From Kappaphycus alvarezii (lineage: Eukaryota; Rhodophyta; Florideophyceae; Gigartinales; Solieriaceae): a DNA stretch of 64,000 bases. Positions 10,780 to 20,549 of the stretch are shown here, piece after piece. The notes under the pieces are model-generated. The model had not been told where the DNA came from. It did no database searches and saw nothing but the letters and a program-made list of their open reading frames with translations. The stretch covers positions 1 through 64,000 of the forward strand of contig NADL03000479.1 of assembly GCA_002205965.3 (NCBI GenBank), read 5' to 3'. Each line of letters begins with the position of its first letter. The stretch's first letter is position 1. The translations under genes were made by a program, and so were the position numbers.

Positions 10780-12789
10780 ATGGATCTCAACGCTGCTCGT
10801 ATAACGTTCACAGGGGGCAAGAATGAAGACGTTGAGGAGTTTCTCTATACATATGTCAACGTTGTGATGCGTGAGAAGAGCGATGAAGAGAAGGCCGAAA
10901 GTATCTTCGCCTATCTTCATGGTGACGCAAAGCACAAATATAAGGCCAAGTTTATCAACGGGTGGTCTCTTAACGGGAATGGGCGTAACTTCGGTGAGGT
11001 ATGTGAGTGGCTTGTGAAAGAATATGCTAAGCAGGTAGAACCAGATGAGATGATTCGTACCGCCATAGAGGCCCGGCTCAACTTCGACGATTTGTTAAGC
11101 TCATTGGTATACTTGTGTGATCTCTATGAAAAGGCTGGGTTCAACGCCCAAGCCAAGTACGGAATGCTGCGTAAGGCGGCGATGGGGGATAAGCGGCTCT
11201 CCGATTTCCTCCTCATCAAGGGCCCTCACACTTTTAATGAACTGAAGGGTACCATAGTAGAATTTGTCAAAAATTCGGAGACGTTTCAGTCACTAAGTGA
11301 AATACCGAGGGAAACCCGTACATCTATGCCGATCGTGCATCCTGAAAAGAATTATCAAAGGCCAGCTACTAGCGCAGCAGCATTGGAATCAGTCAGGAGC
11401 GATGTCAAAAACTTGGAAGAAAGGTTGGAAACCCGATTCGATAATCGACTTGACATGATAACCTCGCAGTTGGAAAGCCTTACTCTTACCATTAAGAAGA
11501 ACCAGTCTGGGGCCCCCAAGGCCGCAGAAGTCTGTTCCTACTGTCACAAGCCTGGACACTTTGCAAATAGGTGTCCTGATAATCCACATAGAAACACTCG
11601 TTGTGGAAAGTGCGGTCGTTACGGGCATCATGAAAGTAACTGCTGGTCTAAAGACAACAGAAGAGCAAATTTATCGGACGCGAGGAGTGAGTCAGGACCA
11701 GAGATGAAAATCTTACAAAACAGGAAGGATCAAAGGTTGGCGGATGCCGGTAATGTATCCATCGCTGAAGAAATCAGTCAAGTTAATGTGACAAAAAGGG
11801 ATGGGGAAGGGAACGTTTTGTCGAAAAAACCTAGGCTAGATTATGGAATGCTGGAGCATATCCCAGCACCTGTACCTCCTCGAACCAAGAGGCTTGATCA
11901 AGTTGTTCCAGGGGTGGGAAACACTTCGGCCAAGAAGACGAGAAAGAGTAAGAAATTTAAGAGTATCCCGAAGGACGTACTAGAATATGTGAAGAAGTAC
12001 AATTTGGTGGCTGAGCTTGCATCGGCCCCAACTGGGATAACGTTTGGTCAACTTTTGAGGGGCGACGCAGAGGATGCGAGAAAAGAACTCAAAAAAATTA
12101 TCAGGTCTAATAAGTCCGCTAAGGGTAAGAAACTGTTTCTTCAATCGGCCTCGACAGCACCAAGACGTCTTAAACTAGTACCAGTCAAAGTATTGGGAAT
12201 GAAAACCCAAGCTCTTTTCGATTCGGGCGCTGTTCCAAACCTTATCTCAGAAACTTTGGTGACAGATTTAGGTCTCGAAATTATTCCAACTACTCGAAGA
12301 ATAACTGTGGCGGATGGAACCGTCTCAAAATGCATGGGCACTGTTAACAAGGTTTCCGTGTTCTTTGGGGACTCTAAAGTTGATGTAGACTTTCTCGTCA
12401 TGCCGGAGCTCCCTTTCGATGCAATCATTGGCTGTCCTACCATGGAAAGACTAGGGACCTGCATTGACTTGGGCAACCAAATCGTTTCAGTTAATGTTGA
12501 CGGCAGAAACGTGAAGATGCCCCTGGATTTCGACAAAAGCACACATCCGGAAGATCTAAGAGAGACGGACAGTGAAGATTTCACTTCTAGCTATGACAGC
12601 GAAGATTCCGAACCAACTAACACTTTCGGAAGTGAGAAAGGGTACGCTCGGGGGACAATGAACATGACATGGGACGATTATGATTCTGGGTTTGAAACAG
12701 ATGAAGAATGGAATTCTAGGGTAGGTTTGACACCTGAATGTGTTTCTTTTTGCGATAATATCGAATCAAAGGACGGAATTCGGGCATGA
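10780..12789 (+). CDS. gag: Element 2 Gag-protease polyprotein
   Basis: A 669-residue ORF from an ATG 89 bases after the LTR. Residues 1-190 form a helical capsid-type region, and 198-240 look coiled-coil. Two CCHC knuckles lie at 252-265 and 275-288 (C-X2-C-X4-H-X4-C), for nucleic-acid binding. A retropepsin follows, with DSGA at 481-484 and a downstream hydrophobic AIIGCPTMERL block at 548-558. The ORF ends at TGA 12787-12789. In elements 1 and 3 the reading continues past this point into RT, because they have CGGAGCATG where this copy has CGGGCATG. The stop is therefore a one-base-deletion product and not a natural gag end. Confidence 0.93.
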   Translation: MDLNAARITFTGGKNEDVEEFLYTYVNVVMREKSDEEKAESIFAYLHGDAKHKYKAKFINGWSLNGNGRNFGEVCEWLVKEYAKQVEPDEMIRTAIEARLNFDDLLSSLVYLCDLYEKAGFNAQAKYGMLRKAAMGDKRLSDFLLIKGPHTFNELKGTIVEFVKNSETFQSLSEIPRETRTSMPIVHPEKNYQRPATSAAALESVRSDVKNLEERLETRFDNRLDMITSQLESLTLTIKKNQSGAPKAAEVCSYCHKPGHFANRCPDNPHRNTRCGKCGRYGHHESNCWSKDNRRANLSDARSESGPEMKILQNRKDQRLADAGNVSIAEEISQVNVTKRDGEGNVLSKKPRLDYGMLEHIPAPVPPRTKRLDQVVPGVGNTSAKKTRKSKKFKSIPKDVLEYVKKYNLVAELASAPTGITFGQLLRGDAEDARKELKKIIRSNKSAKGKKLFLQSASTAPRRLKLVPVKVLGMKTQALFDSGAVPNLISETLVTDLGLEIIPTTRRITVADGTVSKCMGTVNKVSVFFGDSKVDVDFLVMPELPFDAIIGCPTMERLGTCIDLGNQIVSVNVDGRNVKMPLDFDKSTHPEDLRETDSEDFTSSYDSEDSEPTNTFGSEKGYARGTMNMTWDDYDSGFETDEEWNSRVGLTPECVSFCDNIESKDGIRA

Positions 12790-13091
12790 AAGAAGATTAC
12801 AATTGCACGGAAAACAAGAATATATCGAATTCCATATCTGAAGATGTGAGCACGCCGGAAGAGGTCCTTCAAAATTTGGAGGGTGAGGATCAAGAAAAGG
12901 ACCAGCGCCAAATTGGAGAAATTCAAGAAAAAGTACAGCACCTTCCAGCCCCCGCCTCAATGATAATATCCGACATGTTAACATCTTCCGAAGTAATTGC
13001 ATGGAGCGTTTCCGATTTAAGACAAGCAAGTGTACCGGTCACTCACTCATTTGAACTTACCGATACTCAAACCAATTTACCACAGGCCTAG
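12786..13091 (+). CDS. Gag-RT linker read in a shifted frame
   Basis: ATG at 12786 overlaps the gag stop as ATGA and opens a 101-codon frame to 13091. Its sequence matches the gag-to-RT linker that elements 1 and 3 read as part of one polyprotein. The shifted frame is opened by a one-base deletion near 12784. It is closed by a one-base insertion near 13068 (CTCAAACC against CTCAACC), after which RT is back in the gag frame. It is best seen as a segment of the polyprotein and not a separate gene. Reinitiation at the ATGA is possible but would still miss RT. Confidence 0.6.
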   Translation: MKEDYNCTENKNISNSISEDVSTPEEVLQNLEGEDQEKDQRQIGEIQEKVQHLPAPASMIISDMLTSSEVIAWSVSDLRQASVPVTHSFELTDTQTNLPQA

Positions 13092-15648
13092 ACGTCAACC
13101 GCCAAAATATGACCAATTTATCTCAGAGAATGTTACAAGTATGCTGGAAAATGATATCATTCGGCCAGTTTCATCCCCATGGTCATTTCCAGTTGTGGTC
13201 GCACCAAAGAAGGATGGAAAGCTGCGTTTTTGCGTCGATTACCGACAACTGAACCAGAGAATGATACCCGATCGATTTCCGATTCCGAATATGGAGGAAA
13301 TCCTCGAGGACTTGAAGGACGGGAGATACTTCACCTCAATTGATCTTTACACTGGTTATTGGCAGATTCCATTGGATGAAAAATGCAAGGAAAAAACAAC
13401 TTTTACCAGCAAAGCCGGTACATTCAGGTTCGAAGTGATGCCTTTTGGTCTCATGAATGCCCCAGCTACATTCCAAAGAATGATGAACGAGGTTTTGAAA
13501 GGACTTCCATTTGCAAGAGTTTATATCGATGATGTAGTGATATTCTCAAAAACCTTGGATCAGCACATATCGCATGTCAAGACTGTGGTGGAGAAAATAG
13601 CTGCGTACAGCCTGAAAATTAAGTTAAGCAAATGCTTCTTTGCGAAAACGTCTATCCAATTACTCGGTCATATCGTCGATCAAGAGGGAATTAAAGTGGA
13701 TCCAGAGAAAACGAAAAAAATCAAGTTGGCACCAAGGCCCGCTTCAAAGACGGAGGTTCGAAGCTTCTTAGGACTGGCCTCATATTACAGGAGATTTATC
13801 AAAGATTTCGCCAAGACTGCAGCACCGTTACATGCCAGCACAACAAAGAACGGAAAATTTTTATGGAACAAGGAAATGCAAACCGCATTTGAAGAGCTTA
13901 AAGATAAGCTATGTGTCCCCCCAGTGCTCATGTATCCAGATTTCAAGAGACCATTTGTTGTGGAGACAGATGCCTCAGAACGGTCTTTGGGTGCCGTTTT
14001 GTCCCAAAAAGATGAAAACGGAAGACTACACCCGGTTCAATTCGCAAGTCGCACTCTGAATGATGCGGAAAGGAGATACTCAGTCTGCGAAAAAGAAGCG
14101 CTCGCTGTTGTCTTCGCACTGAAAAAGTTTCGCGTATACCTTTTATCACTCGAGAAATTTGTCTTGATAACTGATCACCAGGCACTTAAGACAGCATTCC
14201 AAAAGAAAGATGTACATCACCGCTTGGCCCGATGGCTCGACATTTTCGCAGAATATCGGTTTGAAATTGTGTATAGGCCCGGACGCAATAATCAGCCTGC
14301 CGACTACCTATCCCGCTTGAGGGATCCACTGATTCCAAATGAAAAAGCTTCCGAGAACATCGTCGGAGTTGCCGAGGTGCAAGTGCCGAACAATAACGAG
14401 TACGAAGCTAATATTGACGGACTAATTAAATTCCTGGATGGACTAGAAATGAGAAAGGTTGATATTGAACACAGAAATTGGGTACGCAGGAATCAAAAGG
14501 CTTTTACACTATGGAATGGGAAACTCTTCCGACACACGAAAGCCGGTCCTCGACTAGTGGCCCCTTTGAAAGAAAGAATGAAGATCTTGAGGACTTTTCA
14601 TGATGAGTTAGGGCATTGGGATCTCGAAACAACCAAGAAATTCGTTACTGAGAGATTCTGGTGGCCCAGTATCCATAAGGACGTCTATAACTTCGTGAAA
14701 AGCTGCGACAACTGTCAAAAATTCACGCCAATACGAAAGTATAAGACAACTCTAGGCTTTCCAGTTTCCGGTCTCTTTGAAACCTTTTCAATTGACTTTG
14801 CCGGCCCATTCAAGGAAACCTCTTCCGGAAACAAATATCTCCTTATAGGGGTGGAACATCTTACTGGATGGCCAATAGCAGTTGCAGTTGAGGAGGCCAA
14901 TGCTGAAGTGGTCCTGAGATTCATCGAAAAAGAAATAATTGAACCGTTTGGTCTTCCAAAAAGGATCATCTCGGATAACGCACTTTGTTTTACTGCAACT
15001 TCACTGCTTCGTTTCTTGGAAGAAAAAGGTATTCAGCTAAAGACAGTTCTCGCATATGCTCCTATGTCAAACGGGAAAGCGGAGAGGATGGTTGGAACCA
15101 TCAAACGATCAATATCGAAAACTATGTCCGAGAATGAAATCCAGTGGGAAGATGCCTTACCAAAAGTGTTATACGGCTATCGGCGAAGAAGAGGAAGAAG
15201 TGGACGGTCACCGTTTGAGCTAATGTACGGAAGAGCTCCTAGAATGTTACAGAGAGATATGGAAACAAATGTTATCGATGAAGAGAGTAGAGAGGTCGAA
15301 CTATTGGCCACCGAAAGCTGGAGATCACACCGCGCGCTAACACAGACAAGAAATAAGGATGAAGAGCCTCCAGTCCAAACTTTCTCAGTCGGCTCTAAAG
15401 TACTTGTAGCACACGGAAAAGCAATGCAACAGGCTGTGAAGTGGCCGGCTTTCCAAACAAAGTACTCGAACCCTTGCATCGTCACGGAGGAAAGACACCC
15501 GCATTATAAGCTCTGTTCAAGCTCAGGGAAGAGATCAAGGAGGGCAATCCATGCACGTCGTCTGGTCCCTTACCATCAGAGGCCTGAAGAATTCCTTCTC
15601 ACACAGGACTATGCGCAACCACGAGGCATACTCATCTTTAACTATAGA
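13072..15648 (+). CDS. pol: Element 2 Pol: RT, RNase H, integrase
   Basis: This part of a long open frame, open from about 13030, has no ATG of its own and is in the gag frame. It was fused to gag before the two flanking indels. RT spans about 13090-13800, with LRFCVDYRQLNQ and the catalytic YIDD at 13522-13533. RNase H is at about 13930-14330, beginning near ETDASERSLGA. The integrase HHCC zinc region is at about 14590-14725. The integrase core has a perfect DD35E, including the SDNALCF aspartate and the NGKAERM glutamate. A GPY/F-like C-terminal region ends in RRLVPYHQR. Elements 1 and 3 stop here with TGA overlapping the ORF2 ATG. An extra base near 15624 lets this copy read straight on into ORF2. 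Confidence 0.9.
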
Positions 15649-16710
15649 ATGATTCCTATGGGAGGAAAAAGGGCCTGGGAATGGATCATCTCGATTACGC
15701 GTGACTACTACGAACTCCACGTAATCATCCATTTCTACATTAATATATGCCTATGTTTTCGTACGTTGAACGGACCATTGCTACCTCAAGAAGATTTCCG
15801 ACTATTGATCAGAGTTCTATTCTCATTCCAAAACGGAAGGTTCACGGAAGCAGGTCCAGAGTTTGTGGAAGTCATATATCATTACTCTATAGGGAGGTAT
15901 GGAATGGTAGCTATCGGAGACTTGTCGCAAACATATCTGAACATTATCCGTCCAGTTTACGTATTTCTCAAGAACAACCAAGATGTGCGACTGAGAGGTT
16001 ACAGCTTGCCCCCTGATATGGAATATCGACTGGTCCCATATCCTCTATGGGAACCTTACGTTGCTCCGCTCAGAAATACAACCTCAGCCGAAGACCAGGA
16101 TCCTCCCGAGGCCGTGATGATGATACGAGCTGGACCATCAAGTGATCGGGGCGGATCATCGAAGAGGGCAAGGCGTCGGGAGCAGCGAGGAAGATCGCCA
16201 AGAAGATCGCCTCAAACACCGCCTAGTCTCCCAGGGGGAAACTATGCATCCTTAATTATTGGACGGCTACCAATTAGACGTTGGCTTCGCGAAATGACAG
16301 AGGACCCTCGAGAAGCAGAAGTAATTTCCTTTTTTGCCATTAGTATTTGCATGTGCTTCCAGACCATTCACGGGGCGCACCTTACTCGTGAGGACTCAGT
16401 CCTTATGTTGCGAGTTTTTTTCTCCTTCAGATACCCGTTTCTGGACCCGTTGCCAGAAAAGTTTGCATACTACGTTTACTACCTCACATTTGGAAGGTTT
16501 GGAGAAGTGAAACGGGAGGAGCTCATTAGAGAACACTATGAAACCATACGCCGAATCTACGAAACTCTTGACCAAGGAGATGAGCCGGTCATCGCACGGT
16601 ACACACTCTCTCATCATATTGGAAATGAGCTACTACCATATCCTTATAGTGAACCCTATACTCTCCCTGATGAATGGATAGAACTCCCACAAGAACAACA
16701 AGAGCAGTGA
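15649..16710 (+). CDS. Element 2 accessory ORF2: duplicated unknown domain
   Basis: A 353-residue product counted from the ATG that starts this ORF in elements 1 and 3; here it is fused in frame to pol. It consists of two homologous domains, residues about 10-140 and 211-340. Matched landmarks are ICLCFRTLNG with ICMCFQTIHG, RVLFSFQNGRF with RVFFSFRYPFL, YSIGRYG with LTFGRFG, and LVPYPLWEPY with LLPYPYSEPY. The linker at 141-210 is rich in Arg, Ser and Pro (RRREQRGRSPRRSP). There is no recognised enzyme motif. It sits where envelope-like or accessory ORFs occur in some Gypsy elements, but no clear signal peptide or membrane anchor is seen. Function unknown. Confidence 0.85.
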   Translation: MIPMGGKRAWEWIISITRDYYELHVIIHFYINICLCFRTLNGPLLPQEDFRLLIRVLFSFQNGRFTEAGPEFVEVIYHYSIGRYGMVAIGDLSQTYLNIIRPVYVFLKNNQDVRLRGYSLPPDMEYRLVPYPLWEPYVAPLRNTTSAEDQDPPEAVMMIRAGPSSDRGGSSKRARRREQRGRSPRRSPQTPPSLPGGNYASLIIGRLPIRRWLREMTEDPREAEVISFFAISICMCFQTIHGAHLTREDSVLMLRVFFSFRYPFLDPLPEKFAYYVYYLTFGRFGEVKREELIREHYETIRRIYETLDQGDEPVIARYTLSHHIGNELLPYPYSEPYTLPDEWIELPQEQQEQ

Positions 16711-16730
16711 CGAGCCGGGACGTTCGTCTT

Positions 16731-16743
16731 GAGCGGGAGGGCG
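16731..16743 (+). promoter_or_regulatory. Polypurine tract of element 2
   Basis: GAGCGGGAGGGCG directly precedes the 3' LTR, the expected place for plus-strand primer retention. It lies 20 bases after the ORF2 stop. Confidence 0.6.
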
Positions 16744-17463
16744 TGATGTGCGCAAATTCGCACACGAAAAAATTTAGATGAGGACCATAATTGTATACAG
16801 TATTGGAACTGGGAAGATATTTTTACAGTTTTTGAATTTGCAAGATATTTTTAATTTGGGTGAGTGTGGCAAATTCATCGGTTGATTTTTTATTTTAGGA
16901 CACGCTGTCATAGTGGATGTCAGTACAGTTCTAGGTTGTGGGTGATACTACGAGTGACTCTGAAAGGTCTACATAATGGCCACATCAATTCCCACCCCTG
17001 GCCGATGGGTGGCTGGCATGGGTATGGCACCTAGATATTTACCTTGAGGAAATATCTTCTAATGGTCTCTCTGGTTCACACGATTCCCGTGAATGCGTTT
17101 TATGGTATTTAGTATGTTTGATTGAGACTTTAGGATTAGCCGAAAGGTCTATATAAGCTGAGTAAAGTGCTTCCTCCTTGAGAGGTCAAGCAAGTTGGCA
17201 GACAACTTCAGGTCAAGCTCCGAGTAGTAGGAAGTTGAGAGTCAACTTCAGACCCTAGAAAACTTTTTCCTAAGCTGGTCGCAGAGCATCAGTGGTAGAC
17301 CCTGCCCCTTTTATACTTGCTTGTAGCCCTCTCAACTCTCTCCCATATACACTCCTTTTTATTTGTTCAACTATACCACGGTAGCACTTTTGTCGCTCGC
17401 AACACCTCCGTCTTGGGGTAGTTGGTTCTAAGTATCTCTTCTCCCGACGATTTACCCCTATCA
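16744..17463 (+). repeat. 3' LTR of element 2
   Basis: A 720-bp partner of 9971-10690. The only difference I see is T to C in the upstream TATA motif. It is followed by the second CAAAT duplication and then by the interrupted zinc-finger coding sequence. Confidence 0.95.
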
Positions 17464-18419
17464 CAAATCTCGAGACATTGGTGGTAGCAGCGGCATGAAG
17501 ATGTCGAAGGCAAGCGATTTGGACGAACTATTTGAGAGATGTGGGAAGGGCCTCAGTGTAGGTGTGAGTCCGAATGTTCGGTTGGAAGGGATACCGTTTG
17601 GGCGTGATGTATCACCAGAAACTGTAATGTCAGGGGCGGGTGCATATCCATTTATGAACGCCAGTGAAGATAGCATCCTTCAAATGGCTGACCCATTACA
17701 GTTTGATGAATTGAATGAGCACCTGGAAGGTCTCTGCTCGTTGCAAGCCCGCGATCCATTCATTTCGAGCGGTGACAGGTGTCGTGGGGTAAATGAGTGG
17801 AGGCTGGCTCCTGAAACAAATAGCTGTGAGAAGCACAACGGCGCAAAGATTACCTATTCTGTCCCGATTAATGCGCACGTACATGAGGTGGAAGGGGCGT
17901 CGGGGGAAATGAGAGTGCGAGTGCAAACTAATGTACAGATTCCGGCAAAGGATATCTGTCAAGCACATTCCGTTTCGACAGGTGTGAATGTGCTTGGGAT
18001 CGGAGGCACTTTTGGGGGAATTGGAGTCCAGGCGCTGACAAATGCACAGCTCATCTCAGGGGAGATAGGTCATGCACAATGTATCCCGTCAAGTGTGCCA
18101 GTGCACGGGGTCGAAAGCGCTTTCGTGGGAATTGAAGAGCAATCGCAAACTGGTGCGCAGACTCGTTCGAAGGGGTTCCGCCAGTCACAAAGTAGTAGGG
18201 CTGGGCCACGAGTGAAAGACATGGACAGCTTCTATGGCGATGGAACCGAAAAAGAGGCGGAAAGTGGGGGTTGTGTGGCGACGCGGTAGGTGACGAACAG
18301 TGGGTGGCGTTTGAGCACTCCGATGGGATCATGTCGTCGCACAGGTCGGATCTGAGGAGCACACCAATAGTGATAGATCACGGGTTTCAAGCCCCTATTG
18401 AATTCTTTGACTTGCTTTG

Positions 18420-20549
18420 ATAAATGTGTAGCGGTGACTTGTTGAAGAATGTCTCTTGCCTCTGTTTACTTTCAATTCGAACCAACTTCAGTCTTCGGTA
18501 GTGAGTAAACAGTGCAGTACTTGGAATTTAATAATTACAAGATAACATCGGAGAGTGATAGTTGCATTCGGTAAGAAGAGTAATACGAAGAACCTTACAC
18601 TTACTGTAGACAGGTGGCAAGCTGTCACATGGTGGTGGTGAATCTTCATAGCTGTCACAAATGCAGACTGATCGTGAGCAAGTTAACTCGTGAAGTACAA
18701 GAAAACAGCGGGTTTGAGTGGGGTAGTTCAAGTACAGTAAAACACGTAGAAGTATATCGCGGTATTTAGGTTCTTGTAACGTGGCCTCGGTTCACATGAA
18801 TGCACCGCGATAAAGGGTAAAGGCAACAAATTTATGATGGCGACCTTGAAAGACGTTAGAGGGGGTGTGGTTAATGCGACACTTTGTAGGGAGAAGACCA
18901 GGGAAGTTTTTAAGGTTAGCGTTTTGTACCCTAGGGGATAGTAGACGTCTTCATTTCATCTGGAAAGATGTGTTGAGATCAGACAACAGACATGCTTCAC
19001 TGGAGGAGACCACTAGCGCGGCATACTGTCGTAAAAGAGTCGACATCGATCTTGACACTTGTTCCATGGCTCTATTCGAGACAAGTTTTGCCAGGCCTGT
19101 GACTACGGCAAATCGATCCAGGTTCCATTCTCCAAGAGCAGGAATTGAAATGGGTAGTAGCCTGGTCCTATAGGGCGATGCAGAAATACAGCCTTGGTAC
19201 CTGCCCTGCTAGTTTGCCAAGGCGATATTTAGACTAATAATAAGATGGTTGAAGATTGGAATCCTAGAGCGAGAGGGGGCGAGTGGGTTGACAAACGTGA
19301 CGTAGAATTTCTCGCTCATCTGATATTGGATAAAACATCTCACTTTCTAACATGGCAGCATTCTAAAACTCTCCACGAGTGGCCTGTTTATTGACGAGCA
19401 CGTACCGCGCAAACGCATCTAAAATGACCTTCCTAATTTCCTTGATAATGACATCCTCAATTATGTAGTCCAAAAGGTTATCAATAAAGAAAAAATTCCA
19501 ATGATGTTTCTGGCTTTTCGATTTCCCTGCTTCCATGTTTTTATACAGAAGATTAATTTTCAGAAGGGACGATATCGGTTGGATAGTTAAGGGAAAGTTG
19601 AACGAGGAAGACCAAGGGAGAACGGATAGAGACAGAGAGAAGAGGATTGCAAGCAGAGGGAGAGTAAATGACCAAGAGAGAGAGTTGAGAAGAGAGATAG
19701 TGGTGGAGTGCTACCCTAAGACAGATGATGTAGGGATCCCAGGGCCTATATGGACCTCGAGGCGATCCGACTGGTGCTTCCGTTTGATTGAAGGAAGTTT
19801 CCAGAATCTATGTAGACGACGGTGATAGTCTAACCCTTAACCTACTTGAGCTTATCTAAAGTATATCAGCTCGAGCTTAAAGCACTTTACAGTACATAAA
19901 CGTATCCACTCGGCTCTAAGTTGTACAGTAAGCTAAATTAAAGTATGTAAGCCCATTTCATATCTGTAAGCTGTCAGCAGAGAAAACAGAAAGTAAATGC
20001 ACTAACACGACCCCTCGAACTAGAACTGGCCACTGTAGCGCCCCATCAATCTGAAAACAGCTCACTGCCAATTTGGAAGGCTAGGAAGGAATATGCCCAA
20101 ATCACTTCGAAACTTCACCGACTTGAATCGAAGCAAAGGTTTTTTCAGAATATTGCAACCATGATGTTTATTTCTGCAGTGATATATCCGGGTCTGCTTT
20201 GCTGCTAATGCCTCGCGAATGAAGTGGTGCCGAATATCAATACGATTGTTTCACTAGTTGATAAACTGGTTCTTGGCAGAGCTGATCGATTCTGAGTTAT
20301 GAGCGAATATTGAAATCTGTGCCGGATGTTTTGGCTATAACGCAATTCACTACTTCACCCTGCCATTTCAATGGCACTTGCCTAGACATTGGTACATAGC
20401 GGTAATGTATTGGGCTCACTCAACCAATGGATCTCTGCCCCGCGATGAAGGGGAAGGTCAAGCTTCAGCACACCGACTAAAACTTCAACGTCGGCTAGAA
20501 CGTCTTTATCAGAATTGGGTTAACGACTATACGCATTAAACTCCAGAAA
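18420..20549. other. Unit 1 stretch between zinc-finger gene and Copia remnant
   Basis: About 2.1 kb with no gene I can support. Short frames occur at 18865-19173 (102 codons), 19245-19394 and 19535-19825 (96 codons, Arg/Glu-rich, real ATG). None has a recognisable domain, and several are cut by indels in unit 5. The last part (about 20030-20550) may be the decayed gag-protease region of the Copia element that becomes recognisable just downstream. Equivalents are 26553-28681, 44514-46017 with 51136-51753, and 58072-60269. Confidence 0.4.

Larger units (their letters stand above)
9971..17463 (+). mobile_element. Element 2: Ty3/Gypsy LTR retrotransposon, near-complete
   Basis: A 7493-bp element, the best preserved Gypsy in the window. 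LTRs of 720 bp (9971-10690 and 16744-17463) differ by one visible substitution. It is flanked by CAAAT duplications (9966-9970 and 17464-17468), and the empty site is seen in unit 2 near 25914. Its order is LTR, primer site, gag-protease ORF, RT-RNaseH-integrase ORF, ORF2, polypurine tract, LTR. Three one-base indels relative to elements 1 and 3 alter its frames at about 12784, 13068 and 15624. Insertion is recent by LTR identity, but a standard polyprotein cannot be made without correcting the first two. Confidence 0.96.
9190..18289 (+). pseudogene. C2H2 zinc-finger gene, unit 1, disrupted by element 2
   Basis: Exon 1 is 9190-9333, the intron 9334-9453 (GTAAGT to TGCAG, branch-like CTGAC at 9422), and exon 2 starts at 9454. 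Splicing completes the first finger, C-X2-C-X12-H-X3-H; the second is C-X4-C-X12-H-X3-H. Coding sequence is intact up to 9970, where a 7.5-kb Gypsy element was inserted. It resumes at 17469, after the CAAAT duplication, in the same frame as unit 2. A further lesion is a G-run of five at 18266-18270, against six in unit 4, which moves the frame and ends it at 18289. As it stands the gene cannot make the full protein. Confidence 0.88.

Noticed and set aside
10497-10935. Minus-strand ORFs of 73 and 113 codons in the Gypsy LTR and leader
   Set aside because: They are antisense to the LTR and the gag start, recur only because the element recurs, and resemble no protein.
12786-12789. ATGA as a designed gag/pol reinitiation site in element 2
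   Set aside because: Elements 1 and 3 lack it and read through in one frame; it arises from a one-base loss.
12700-13100. Programmed frameshift between gag and pol
   Set aside because: Gag and RT are already in the same frame, the siblings have a fused ORF, and no conserved slippery site is seen.
15649-16710. ORF2 as a retroviral-type envelope
   Set aside because: No signal peptide, furin-like site or clear transmembrane anchor is visible, and the internal duplication is not typical of envelopes.
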